Source of the DNA: Spirochaetota bacterium
GTDB lineage: Bacteria > Spirochaetota > UBA4802 > JAFGJZ01
Direction of reading: 5' to 3'
DNA length: 35,424 bases
NCBI GenBank assembly: GCA_016928815.1
Contig: JAFGJZ010000133.1
Span: 1-35,424 of the forward strand
The stretch's first letter is position 1. Each line of letters starts with the position of its first letter. A program made the translations under genes and the position numbers. The notes under the pieces are model-generated. The model saw only the letters and a program-made list of their open reading frames with translations, made no database searches and had not been told where the DNA came from. Shown here piece after piece: positions 23,633 to 31,788 of the stretch.

Positions 23633-25384
23633 ATGGCAAATGTAAATATTAAAATTAATGGACAGCCGATTGCTGTTGCAGAAGGAATCACAATCCTTGA
23701 TGCATGCAAACAGGCTCAGATAAATATACCGACTTTGTGTAAACATCCTGATCTGCTTCCATGGGCATCATGCGGTCTGTGTATTGTTAAAACTGAAGGA
23801 TCTCCTAAAATGTTCAGAGCCTGTGCAGCTCCTGTTGCTGAAGGCATGAGTGTGATAACTCATGATCCTGAAATTATGAAAGTCCGTAAAACAACACTTG
23901 AACTCATACTTTCAAGACATCCAAATGACTGTCTTAAGTGCGGGAGAAATCAGAATTGTGAGCTGCAGAGACTTTCTGCTGAATTCGGAATCAGAGAAGT
24001 TCCTTATGAAATGAATTTAAGGGATTTACCGCTTGATGAGTCTACAACTTCGCTTGTTTTCGAACCTGAAAAATGCATACTTTGCGGACGTTGCGCACTT
24101 GTCTGCCAGAACATGCAGAATGTATGGGCTCTGGAATTTCTCGGGCGCGGTTTTGAAACAAGAATTGCTCCTGCTGCAGACACGGCTCTTGCAGATTCTC
24201 CATGTGTGAAATGCGGTCAGTGCTCGGCTCATTGTCCTGTCGGCGCAATTTACGAAAAAGATGAAACCTCGAAGGTTTGGGAAAAAATGTGTAATGACTG
24301 TGACGTATTTCCTGTTGTTCAGATTGCTCCGGCAGTCCGCGTGGCAATCGGTGAAGCATTCGGATATGAACCCGGTGAAATTTCCACCGGTAAACTTTAT
24401 GCCGCACTTAGACGTCTCGGATTTAAAGCAGTATTTGATACCAACTTTTCCGCGGATTTGACAATACTTGAAGAAGGAACCGAATTTGTAAGCAGATTTA
24501 CAAAAAATGAACAACTTCCTTTGATTACATCATGCTGTCCTGCATGGATTGATTATCTGGAGAAATATGATCATGATATGATTGAGCATTTTTCAACAGC
24601 AAAATCACCGCAGGAAATGATGGGCGCAATGATCAAGACATATTATGCTCAGCGTGAGAAAATTGATCCGGCCAAAATTTATTCGGTTTCCATCATGCCA
24701 TGTACTGCCAAGAAGTTTGAGTGTCAGCGTAATGATGACATGTTCTCAAGCGGATTTCAGGATGTTGATGTTGTTCTTACTACCAGAGAACTTGCACGTA
24801 TGATCAAACAGGCTGGTATTGATTTTGCAAATCTTCCTGAAGATCATGCAGATGAAATTCTGGGAGAACATACCGGAGCAGGTACAATTTTCGGAAACAC
24901 AGGCGGAGTAATGGAAGCAGCTTTAAGAAGCGCATATTTCCTTATTACAAAAGAAGACCTGAAAGATGTTAATCTTACACCGGTACGCGGACTTGACGGA
25001 GTTAAGGAAGCAACCATTGATATCAAAGGAACAAAAGTCAATGTTGCTGTTGCCCATGGTCTTGTTAATGTTGAATTCGTTCTGGATAAAGTAAGGGCCG
25101 CTTTGGCAAAAGGTGAGAAATCCCCTTATGATTTCATTGAAGTTATGGCCTGCCGTGGTGGCTGTATCGGCGGCGGCGGTCAGCCTTACGGAGCAACTGA
25201 CGAGATCAGAGCAAAAAGAATTGCAGGTCTTTACAAGGATGATACTCAGCTTAAACTCAGATGTTCTCATCACAATCCGATGATAACTCAGATTTACAGT
25301 GAATTTCTTGAAAAACCGGGTTCACATAAAGCTCATGAACTGCTGCATACATCTTATGTACCGAGAAAACTTTATAACAAATAA
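23633..25384 (+). CDS. hndD: [FeFe]-hydrogenase catalytic subunit (HydA/HndD)
   Basis: A 583-aa catalytic subunit that makes or oxidises H2. It has an N-terminal [2Fe-2S] ferredoxin (C36, C47, C50, C64), a His-Cys3 cluster (HPNDCLKCGRNQNC), and two [4Fe-4S] repeats (CILCGRCALVC and CVKCGQCSAHCP). The H-cluster signatures are TSCCPAW, MPCTAKKFE and MACRGGCIGGGGQP, and a small-subunit-like C-terminal tail follows. All ligands are intact, so it should be active. Maturases HydE, HydF and HydG must be encoded elsewhere. A strong terminator follows. Confidence 0.97.
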   Translation: MANVNIKINGQPIAVAEGITILDACKQAQINIPTLCKHPDLLPWASCGLCIVKTEGSPKMFRACAAPVAEGMSVITHDPEIMKVRKTTLELILSRHPNDCLKCGRNQNCELQRLSAEFGIREVPYEMNLRDLPLDESTTSLVFEPEKCILCGRCALVCQNMQNVWALEFLGRGFETRIAPAADTALADSPCVKCGQCSAHCPVGAIYEKDETSKVWEKMCNDCDVFPVVQIAPAVRVAIGEAFGYEPGEISTGKLYAALRRLGFKAVFDTNFSADLTILEEGTEFVSRFTKNEQLPLITSCCPAWIDYLEKYDHDMIEHFSTAKSPQEMMGAMIKTYYAQREKIDPAKIYSVSIMPCTAKKFECQRNDDMFSSGFQDVDVVLTTRELARMIKQAGIDFANLPEDHADEILGEHTGAGTIFGNTGGVMEAALRSAYFLITKEDLKDVNLTPVRGLDGVKEATIDIKGTKVNVAVAHGLVNVEFVLDKVRAALAKGEKSPYDFIEVMACRGGCIGGGGQPYGATDEIRAKRIAGLYKDDTQLKLRCSHHNPMITQIYSEFLEKPGSHKAHELLHTSYVPRKLYNK

Positions 25385-25407
25385 TTGTTTTTTAGAAAAC
25401 GTTTAAC

Positions 25408-25437
25408 AAAAAGGGACTGCTTCGGCAGTCCTTTTTT
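25408..25437 (+). terminator. Rho-independent terminator of the hydrogenase operon
   Basis: Stem GGACTGC (25414-25420) with GCAGTCC (25425-25431), UUCG tetraloop (25421-25424), flanked by an A-run before and six T residues after. Confidence 0.94.
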
Positions 25438-25471
25438 GTTGTATTGCATATAAGGAAATTGCCTGATTATT

Positions 25472-25815
25472 GACAGGCTATGGTTCGACAAGCTCACCAT
25501 GACGTCAGATGATAGACAGGCTATGGTTCGACAAGCCCACCATGTCGTCAGATGTTCGACATGCTATGGTTCGACAAGCTCACCATGACGTCAGATGATC
25601 GACAGGCTATGGTTCTACAGGCTCACCATGACGTCAGATGATAGACAGGCTATGGTTCGACAAGCCCACCATGTCGTCAGATGATAGACAGGCTATGGTT
25701 CGACAAGCTCACCATGACGTCAGATGATCGACAGGCTATGGTTCGACAGGCTCACCATGACATCAGATGATCGACAGGCTATGGTTCGACAGGCTCACCA
25801 TGTCGTCAGATGATT
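25472..25815 (+). repeat. Eight-copy 43-bp tandem repeat
   Basis: Exactly eight head-to-tail 43-bp units begin at 25472, 25515, 25558, 25601, 25644, 25687, 25730 and 25773. Each unit runs from GACAGGCTATGG through TTCGACAAGCTCACCAT to GACGTCAGATGAT. Units differ at a few positions. Copies 2 and 5 share AAGCCCACCATGTCG; copies 1, 3 and 6 share AAGCTCACCATGACG; copies 4, 7 and 8 have CAGGCTC. Each contains the inverted arms ATGGT and ACCAT, and four copies carry the palindrome TGACGTCA. There are no spacers, and 43 is not a multiple of three, so it is neither CRISPR nor coding. It fills the gap between the hydrogenase terminator and the CAT-like gene; 25816-25874 holds only a small CATTC/GAATG stem. 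Confidence 0.97.
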
Positions 25816-25874
25816 AACATTCATGAAAGAATGAGTGGATTTTTACACATCGCTGCTTACTATTTGTCATGAAG

Positions 25875-26507
25875 TTAAAATTTGTAATTATTCAGCATGC
25901 TCTCGAGTTTATCTTTGAACTTTGCAATATGTATTCCGTCCGCAAAACAATGATTTACCTGCACGGAGTACGGCAGAATTATTCTGTTGTCCTGATTAAA
26001 ATATTTTCCCCATGAAAGTCTGGGAACAGAGTCATTTTTATTGAAGGAAATGGTATGTGAAAGCTGAGTAAAAGATATCCACGGAATTGAAGTATAGAAA
26101 ATAAAATCATCTCTGCCCTGAAGATCATGAAGACGGAAAAATTCTTTCTGCGAAGCGGCTTTCCCGGCCGTTTCATTTAAAAAGTCTGTAAGGCTGCTTT
26201 TCATTTCAGCTGTTATGAATTTAAAGAGATCATCATCTTTTCTCATGTCCGTAAAAGAAGGATGAAGAACGTCATGGAGAATTACCCTGTTGTCTCTGAT
26301 GCGGTATTTAAACTCTTCCGTTTCATTGGCGGCAGCAGTTGAAAAATAGATCATTGTATAGTAAAAAGGAAGATTGTTTTTTTTAAGAACATCAGCAAAT
26401 CCTGTAATATCAATTTCAAAACTGATGTTAAAATGCGGATAATCCATATTCCTGAAAAAATTAAAATGTTCTTTCCTTTTCCATGAGTTAATATCAATTT
26501 CTTTCAT
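25875..26507 (-). CDS. Chloramphenicol acetyltransferase-like acyltransferase
   Basis: A 210-aa member of the type A CAT family, the usual length. The C-terminal catalytic segment is VQVNHCFADGIHIAKF, with catalytic H186 and D190. The residue before the histidine is Asn rather than the second His of the classical HHxxxDG. FTDMR near 85-89 and the SIPWISFTQLSH stretch also fit the family. It would transfer acetyl from acetyl-CoA to a hydroxyl. Chromosomal CAT-like proteins often lack strong drug activity, so resistance should not be assumed. It stands alone, downstream of the polyprenyl synthase gene on the same strand. Confidence 0.83.
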   Translation of the reverse strand: MKEIDINSWKRKEHFNFFRNMDYPHFNISFEIDITGFADVLKKNNLPFYYTMIYFSTAAANETEEFKYRIRDNRVILHDVLHPSFTDMRKDDDLFKFITAEMKSSLTDFLNETAGKAASQKEFFRLHDLQGRDDFIFYTSIPWISFTQLSHTISFNKNDSVPRLSWGKYFNQDNRIILPYSVQVNHCFADGIHIAKFKDKLESMLNNYKF

Positions 26508-26586
26508 TTTTCTGTCTTCCTTTTTTTTCGGTGACTGAAATGTATGTTTCCCAGGGGGAAGGTCAATTAAAATTTATGCCGGTTTA

Positions 26587-27453
26587 TTACGGTGTTTTGA
26601 TTTTTTCATTTCTTCCGGATAGGCGGTCGTTTAAAATATATTCGCACAGAAGTTTCATGCTCATGGTATATTTATTTTCCGGAACTGCCTTCAGATTATT
26701 CACAGCGGCAGCTATGAAGTCAGAGGCGTCATTAATGCAGGTACTGCCGTCAACTGCCGCAGGTGTGTCCCCGTCATTGATGTCATCAATCAGCTGGAAG
26801 GCATAACCGAAATTAAGTCCGAATTCACCCAGCTCATTAATTACAGATTTATCGGTGCATGCAAGCATTGCACCGGTTTTGCAGCTGACTGACATGAGAC
26901 AGGCGGTTTTATCATGAATGATTTTCAGATAATCTTTCCGTCCGGGAGATTTTTTATTATAGCTGAAAATCTCCCCTCTGCACATGGTAAAGATGCAGTC
27001 CATTATTAACCCGTTGATCTCTTTGCCGGGATTTCCGTTAAGAACGTTGAAAGCACATGTATTTACGATATCACCTATTAATACTGCCAGTTTACTGCCG
27101 TACCGGAAATTCAATGTCTGTTCGTTTCTGCGTATGCCGGATTCGTCAATTACATCATCATGGATAAGAGATGCATTATGGATCATTTCAATTACTGCTG
27201 CATTTCTTATAACCGCGGATCTGATTTCGTCAGTCATGCATCCGGCTGCGTTTGCAGAAAGAAGAAGCAGCGACGGGCGGAGTTTTTTAGACGGCAGTCT
27301 GAAAATGTTTTTAATCAGGTTTTTTTCAAATTTATTCAGGCAGCCGTTACTGTCAACTATTTGCAGCATTTCCCTGCTGACAAGATTTAATAAAGGTTTA
27401 ACGGGCAGCAATATATTTTTGAAGTTGAGTTTTGCCGGATGTACTGTCTTCAT
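26587..27453 (-). CDS. Polyprenyl diphosphate synthase (trans-isoprenyl type)
   Basis: A 288-aa trans-prenyltransferase. The first Asp-rich motif is DDVID (99-103) followed by RR, the second is DDIND (223-227), and the KKLRP substrate loop is at 56-60. All catalytic elements are intact, although the protein is shorter than the usual 320 aa. It builds a long isoprenoid chain by adding isopentenyl diphosphate. It begins 3 nt after the menA-like gene and is probably coupled to it, so it most likely makes the quinone side chain. The exact chain length cannot be told from sequence. Confidence 0.9.
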   Translation of the reverse strand: MKTVHPAKLNFKNILLPVKPLLNLVSREMLQIVDSNGCLNKFEKNLIKNIFRLPSKKLRPSLLLLSANAAGCMTDEIRSAVIRNAAVIEMIHNASLIHDDVIDESGIRRNEQTLNFRYGSKLAVLIGDIVNTCAFNVLNGNPGKEINGLIMDCIFTMCRGEIFSYNKKSPGRKDYLKIIHDKTACLMSVSCKTGAMLACTDKSVINELGEFGLNFGYAFQLIDDINDGDTPAAVDGSTCINDASDFIAAAVNNLKAVPENKYTMSMKLLCEYILNDRLSGRNEKIKTP

Positions 27454-27456
27454 TTT

Positions 27457-28395
27457 TTAAATACCTGCAATCACTGAATTTATGATGAAACCGGAAACAA
27501 ATAAAAGACCTGTTATCAGATGAATAATTATTGTCAATGCATTTGCGGGAAGAAGGCTTACGGTATTGTTGTAGTTTTTCCTGATTATAAGAACCGTCCT
27601 GATTGCGGCTGGTATTGTTATCAGGGCAGTCATGCATTCTGATGGAAAATATTCAAGCAGAACACCTGCGGTAATCCACATATACATTATTGATATTAAC
27701 AATGTGTAGAGTATAGTTGAATTTTTTTTCCCCAGTAATACAACCAGAGTTTTTTTCCCGGAGATTTTATCGGATTCGTAATCAGGAAACCCGTTAATGA
27801 TAAGGATAAGTGCTGTCAGCAGGGCAACCGGAACTGATGCATTCAGAGGAAGATAAGACAGCTTTTGAGATTGGACATAGAAGCTTCCTGCCGTAATTAA
27901 CGGACCGAAACCGATGGCGGTAGATAACTCTCCGAATCCTGTGTAACCGATTTTTAAGGGTCCGGCTGAATAAAAAAAAGCAAGGAAAACGCCGGCAATT
28001 CCTATCAGCAGAACCGTATTTCCCGGAAGAATATAATTGATGTAAAGACCGATCAGGCTTCCTGCGGAAAAGCATGTTACGCTGAAAATAATTATCTGAC
28101 GCGGAGACAGAATTCCATTCTGGATGAAACGGCTTCCGCCGCTGAATGCATTATAGTTATTGTTAATGTCATCTGTACCTGATTTAAAGTCAAAATAATC
28201 ATTTGCCAGATTCAGACCGGCATGGATAAAAAGAATACCGGTTAGTGTAATCATCAGCAAAATCATATTGACGCGCATATTCTGGTAATAACTGACAGCT
28301 GTTCCCAGCAGAACGGGAATAACCGATGCCTGAAAAAACTGAGGTCTGACTGCCAGTAGAATAATAGATATTTTTTTTATTATTGAATTAGACAT
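27457..28395 (-). CDS. menA: UbiA-family prenyltransferase, MenA-like
   Basis: A 312-aa integral-membrane prenyltransferase with about nine hydrophobic segments. Both Asp-rich motifs are present: NDYFDFKSGTD (65-75) and DYESDKISGKKTL in the second half. MenA attaches a polyprenyl chain to 1,4-dihydroxy-2-naphthoate, the membrane step of menaquinone synthesis. Pairing with a polyprenyl diphosphate synthase supports this, but no other men or mqn gene is in the window. The leader holds an imperfect hairpin (28429-28463). Confidence 0.87.
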   Translation of the reverse strand: MSNSIIKKISIILLAVRPQFFQASVIPVLLGTAVSYYQNMRVNMILLMITLTGILFIHAGLNLANDYFDFKSGTDDINNNYNAFSGGSRFIQNGILSPRQIIIFSVTCFSAGSLIGLYINYILPGNTVLLIGIAGVFLAFFYSAGPLKIGYTGFGELSTAIGFGPLITAGSFYVQSQKLSYLPLNASVPVALLTALILIINGFPDYESDKISGKKTLVVLLGKKNSTILYTLLISIMYMWITAGVLLEYFPSECMTALITIPAAIRTVLIIRKNYNNTVSLLPANALTIIIHLITGLLFVSGFIINSVIAGI

Positions 28396-28594
28396 ATATG
28401 ATGCGGATTCCCGTAAAATTTCTCTGTTAAGATGGATATTCCCTTTTCGGGTAAATCTATCTTTTAAAAAACAGGTACATCTGTCATTAACAAAATTTTT
28501 ATTTATTGATTAAATATTAAAGGACTGTTACATTTTGAAACAAATTTTATTGATTTTAATTATATTCGGATAATAATAATGGAGTATGAATAAT

Positions 28595-29068
28595 ATGCAT
28601 GATCTATTAAAAACTCTGCTTAAGCAGGAAGAAGAACTGCAGTTTGATTCATTTAACAATGAAGATGCCTGGCAGTTAGGAGTGATGCTGATTGAAAAAG
28701 CCAGGGCAAATAATTTTTGCATAACAATAGACATTACCCGGAACAGGCATCAGTTGTTTCATTACAGTTTTGAAGGCACTTCTCCGGATAATGATGAATG
28801 GGTAAAAAGGAAAACGAATGTAGTTTACAGATTCGGACACAGTTCTTTCTATATCGGCAGACTTTTGAAATATGAAAATTCAACCATTGAAGATAAATAT
28901 TCTGTTTCCCCATTCGAGTATTCTGCACATGGCGGAAGTTTTCCCGTGATTATTAAAAACTGCGGAGTAATAGGCACAATTACTGTGTCAGGATTACCTC
29001 AGGCTGATGATCATGATCTGGTTGTCGAGGTTCTGAAAGAATATCTGGCGGCAAATGAAAGGGCGTAA
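28595..29068 (+). CDS. UPF0303/HbpS-like protein
   Basis: A 157-aa protein of the UPF0303 (haem-degrading/HbpS-like) family. The N-terminal DLLKTLLKQEEELQFDSFNNEDA segment and the C-terminal SFPVIIKNCGVIGTITVSGLPQADDHDLVVEVL stretch are family hallmarks. Relatives such as HbpS bind haem or corrinoids, but for most the function is unproven. I chose ATG 28595, which has GGAG 10 nt upstream and aligns with how family members start; ATG 28586 is one base from that site. It diverges from menA across about 200 nt. Confidence 0.85.
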   Translation: MHDLLKTLLKQEEELQFDSFNNEDAWQLGVMLIEKARANNFCITIDITRNRHQLFHYSFEGTSPDNDEWVKRKTNVVYRFGHSSFYIGRLLKYENSTIEDKYSVSPFEYSAHGGSFPVIIKNCGVIGTITVSGLPQADDHDLVVEVLKEYLAANERA

Positions 29069-29112
29069 AATATGCAATTGTCCGGATATAGTCCGGATGA
29101 TCGTGTCCCGGA

Positions 29113-30765
29113 TCACCATTTGTTGTTAAACGAGAAATTCATCATGAATTTGAATTTGTCATTTTCGAGCAGGTAGTCATACCCGATGAGAAGTGAAAAC
29201 TCAATCTGATCAAAAAGCAGAAAATCAGTTTTCGGACCGCCTGCAGCACCGTACTGAAAGCCTTTCAGATTAATTCCATATCCCCGGAATGCAGTAAAAT
29301 CAAGAAAAAATCCTGCATTGACATAATCTTTGTATAGGGAGAAATTAAAATCATTTCTGTTGCTGATGATGAATAATGAATGATGCTGTGAAAAGGACTG
29401 TCCCCGGAAATAGTAGTCATTTACTGCAGGATCATGATAAAAAGGAACCTCCATCCCCGCGTTTTTAAACTGAAATCCTGTAAAATATCTTAACCCTTCG
29501 GATGGAAAGAAAGTCTTGTTGATCTGGGTTGCGGTTTCATAAAAGTGTTCACTGTTGAAGTAATATCCTGATGATATTTTCAGAACCAGATCATTTTTCT
29601 CAAGATACCAGAAGATTTCCGAAAGTTCAATATTGGCTGTTATCAGATACCAGTTTTTTGAGTCATCATGGATTTCATCATGATCGGTGAAATCTCCATT
29701 TAATGAATAATTGGAAATATTATCTTTTTCAATTCCGAAACCTGTATACAGACGCAGATCCGGCAGAAGTGCAAGGCCCGGTTCAATTATTCCCCGGAAC
29801 AGAACGAAATCATACTTTTCAATCCCTATGTCTGCTCTGGATGAACCTGACTGTATGATGCTGAAAACCGTCCGTGGTGTAAATTTTTTATAGAAACGGC
29901 TGCCCGGGGGATAATACTGTCCTTCCAGCTTGTTCTGCGCCCATGACGGAAGAGTCTCATATTGCTGCAGTCTGTAATTATATGTGAGGCTGAATTTCAA
30001 TTTCAGAAGATCCTCATTATTCAGAATATATGGAACTGTTGCTGATATCCACGGCGTGTGAGAAGATATTACATTGGACTGCATCCCGTAATCAAATGTA
30101 AGCCTTTTTTTATCCGAGCTGCCGGTGTCGGAGGCTGATGCGGCTTTTCGGGTAACAACAAGATTATATCTGTATCCGTATTTTTCAAAGAATGGAAGTT
30201 TCGTTTCGCCGAAAAAAGGAATTTTAAACTCCTTATCCAGCTGAAAAAAGGCTTTATCATAATCCTCTTCAGTCAGCAGTTCCACTTGAATGTCGATTTT
30301 CAGCTGCCTTCTGATTTTAATGATATTCTCATCTATTGAATCCGGATTATAAATTTTATGAGGAAGTTTAAACATCAGTTTAACGGCTGCGGTTTTAAGA
30401 TCATCGAATCCGGCAATTCTGATCTGGCCTATTTTACCTTCATCGATATATACTGACAGGCTGGACTCTGTTTCATCAATGAGATATATTCTTGCAAGAG
30501 GGTATCCGGATTCCTTATAAAAGGATTTCAGTTTCGCATTTACGGGAAGGAATGAATAACCGCTATTCCGGAAAGAACCTGTATCGAGAATTTCAATCAG
30601 AGTTTCCTCATTGAAAATTTCGCTGCCCTGTATGTGTATTTTTTTTACGGGAGCATCTGCATTTACAGGTAATGATGAAATCAGAATAAATAAAAAAATG
30701 ATCAGTACTTTCAAATTTACTATTTTTCTGTTAAAATGTATTATTAACTTTTTATGCTTAAACAT
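29113..30765 (-). CDS. Omp85-like outer-membrane protein with POTRA region
   Basis: About 550 aa. An N-terminal hydrophobic signal (VLIIFLFILISSLPVNADA) is followed by two POTRA-like units: VKKIHIQGSEIFNEETLIEIL through VYIDEGKIG, then QIRIAGFDDLKTAAVKLM. The rest is rich in alternating aromatic beta-strands and ends in a terminal Trp (NFSFNNKW), typical of a barrel. The size is closer to two-partner or patatin-type Omp85 proteins than to BamA with five POTRAs. No secreted partner gene is adjacent. The start is uncertain: ATG 30765 has a weak ribosome site, and a TTG at 30831 opens a longer frame that I do not favour. Confidence 0.75.
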   Translation of the reverse strand: MFKHKKLIIHFNRKIVNLKVLIIFLFILISSLPVNADAPVKKIHIQGSEIFNEETLIEILDTGSFRNSGYSFLPVNAKLKSFYKESGYPLARIYLIDETESSLSVYIDEGKIGQIRIAGFDDLKTAAVKLMFKLPHKIYNPDSIDENIIKIRRQLKIDIQVELLTEEDYDKAFFQLDKEFKIPFFGETKLPFFEKYGYRYNLVVTRKAASASDTGSSDKKRLTFDYGMQSNVISSHTPWISATVPYILNNEDLLKLKFSLTYNYRLQQYETLPSWAQNKLEGQYYPPGSRFYKKFTPRTVFSIIQSGSSRADIGIEKYDFVLFRGIIEPGLALLPDLRLYTGFGIEKDNISNYSLNGDFTDHDEIHDDSKNWYLITANIELSEIFWYLEKNDLVLKISSGYYFNSEHFYETATQINKTFFPSEGLRYFTGFQFKNAGMEVPFYHDPAVNDYYFRGQSFSQHHSLFIISNRNDFNFSLYKDYVNAGFFLDFTAFRGYGINLKGFQYGAAGGPKTDFLLFDQIEFSLLIGYDYLLENDKFKFMMNFSFNNKW

Positions 30766-30947
30766 TCTGATAGCAGCCTGCACTTTCACCGGTTTACTGC
30801 GACATTTTGAGGAAATATTTTTTTTATGCAATAATAAATTATATTTAATAAGCTATTTTGCAGTAATTCCGATTGACTGGAAATGATGTTTAATTATAAT
30901 GCTGATTGAAGTATTCTAGAACAATATTAAGTTGAAACGGAGATAAC

Positions 30948-31184
30948 ATGAATATAAGCTATAAACAGAGTATGGGAATTGTAATTGTGATCGGAGTTGC
31001 ATTGATTTTGTTTGGAGCTGTTCAGGAATTTACAGATTTAAAATTCCCTGAAGCGGTTAACAGAGAGGGGAGTCTTGTACTCATGTTTATAGCTCTTGCT
31101 GCATATTTGAGCGGACGCAGAAAAAGAATTGCTGAACAGAAGAAAGAAGACAGTTCATCGGATACTGATAAGAAGAATAATTAA
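30948..31184 (+). CDS. Small two-helix membrane protein, unrecognised
   Basis: A 78-aa protein with two hydrophobic segments (about 8-25 and 42-58) and a strongly charged Arg/Lys then Ser/Asp/Lys C-terminal tail. The start has an ACGGAG site 6-8 nt upstream. No family is recognised. It stands alone between the minus-strand Omp85-like gene and the convergent barstar-like gene. Confidence 0.72.
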   Translation: MNISYKQSMGIVIVIGVALILFGAVQEFTDLKFPEAVNREGSLVLMFIALAAYLSGRRKRIAEQKKEDSSSDTDKKNN

Positions 31185-31231
31185 GAGGATGAAAATTGTG
31201 CAATGACGGGATATTTTCTGTAAAAAATCCG

Positions 31232-31561
31232 TCAATAGAGTGCAATAGAAATCCTGGTATTTGCATCATTCTCAATTTTACGCATGTTTACGAATGCACT
31301 GCATTCAAGAAGAGCCTGGAGCTGGTCCGGACAGCGTTCTTTAAAATCCGCTGCATTGAATAATTTTATTGTAAGTGTTTCCCCGGGTTTAATAAGTATT
31401 TTCGTCATTCCCGGTTTTGACCGGTCGATATCAGACATGCAGCTGATCCATGCATCCATGTTTTCAGCATAGGATTCAGGGAAACCCATTATTTCCTTGA
31501 AATAAGCATGAAATGAATTCCAGTCTTTTATTTTCCTCGTATCAATTTCGATTACTCTCAT
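31232..31561 (-). CDS. Barstar-family protein (RNase-inhibitor-like)
   Basis: A 109-aa protein that fits the barstar family. EIDTRKIKDWNSFHAYFKEIMGFPESYAENMDAWISCMSD follows the family pattern of a helix, then F-fGFP--yg-N-DA---. Barstar binds and blocks barnase-type ribonucleases. No RNase or toxin gene is adjacent, so this is an orphan immunity-like protein; family members with no known partner are common. It is transcribed alone. Confidence 0.8.
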   Translation of the reverse strand: MRVIEIDTRKIKDWNSFHAYFKEIMGFPESYAENMDAWISCMSDIDRSKPGMTKILIKPGETLTIKLFNAADFKERCPDQLQALLECSAFVNMRKIENDANTRISIALY

Positions 31562-31788
31562 ATCTCTCCCGCTGCTATTCTAATATAAGACCGGAATAAT
31601 GATTTAGTCAATGTAAAATCATGTTAATTTATTGATATTTTTGATAGTATTTAATTTAAAGTCCCATCTATAATTAAAATTATTTAAGTTAGCAGCATAA
31701 AATACTGGATTCTTTTTAAAATATGTCATATAAATATCAGGCTTGCCGCTTAATCAGAAAGCCGCAGATCATATTTTCAGGAGGTGAG

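Noticed and set aside
24026..24514. 162-codon open frame antisense to the hydrogenase catalytic gene
   Set aside because: It lies wholly inside a strongly conserved gene on the other strand and has no recognisable protein pattern.
25472..25815. Possible CRISPR array
   Set aside because: Units are directly adjacent with no variable spacers, and no cas gene is in the window.
25875..26507. Antibiotic-resistance gene on a mobile element
   Set aside because: There are no transposase, integrase or flanking inverted repeats, and the catalytic motif is non-classical.
28429..28463. Imperfect hairpin in the menA leader as a riboswitch or terminator
   Set aside because: A single 9-bp arm pair with one G-T wobble and no T-run on the gene strand; too little to call.
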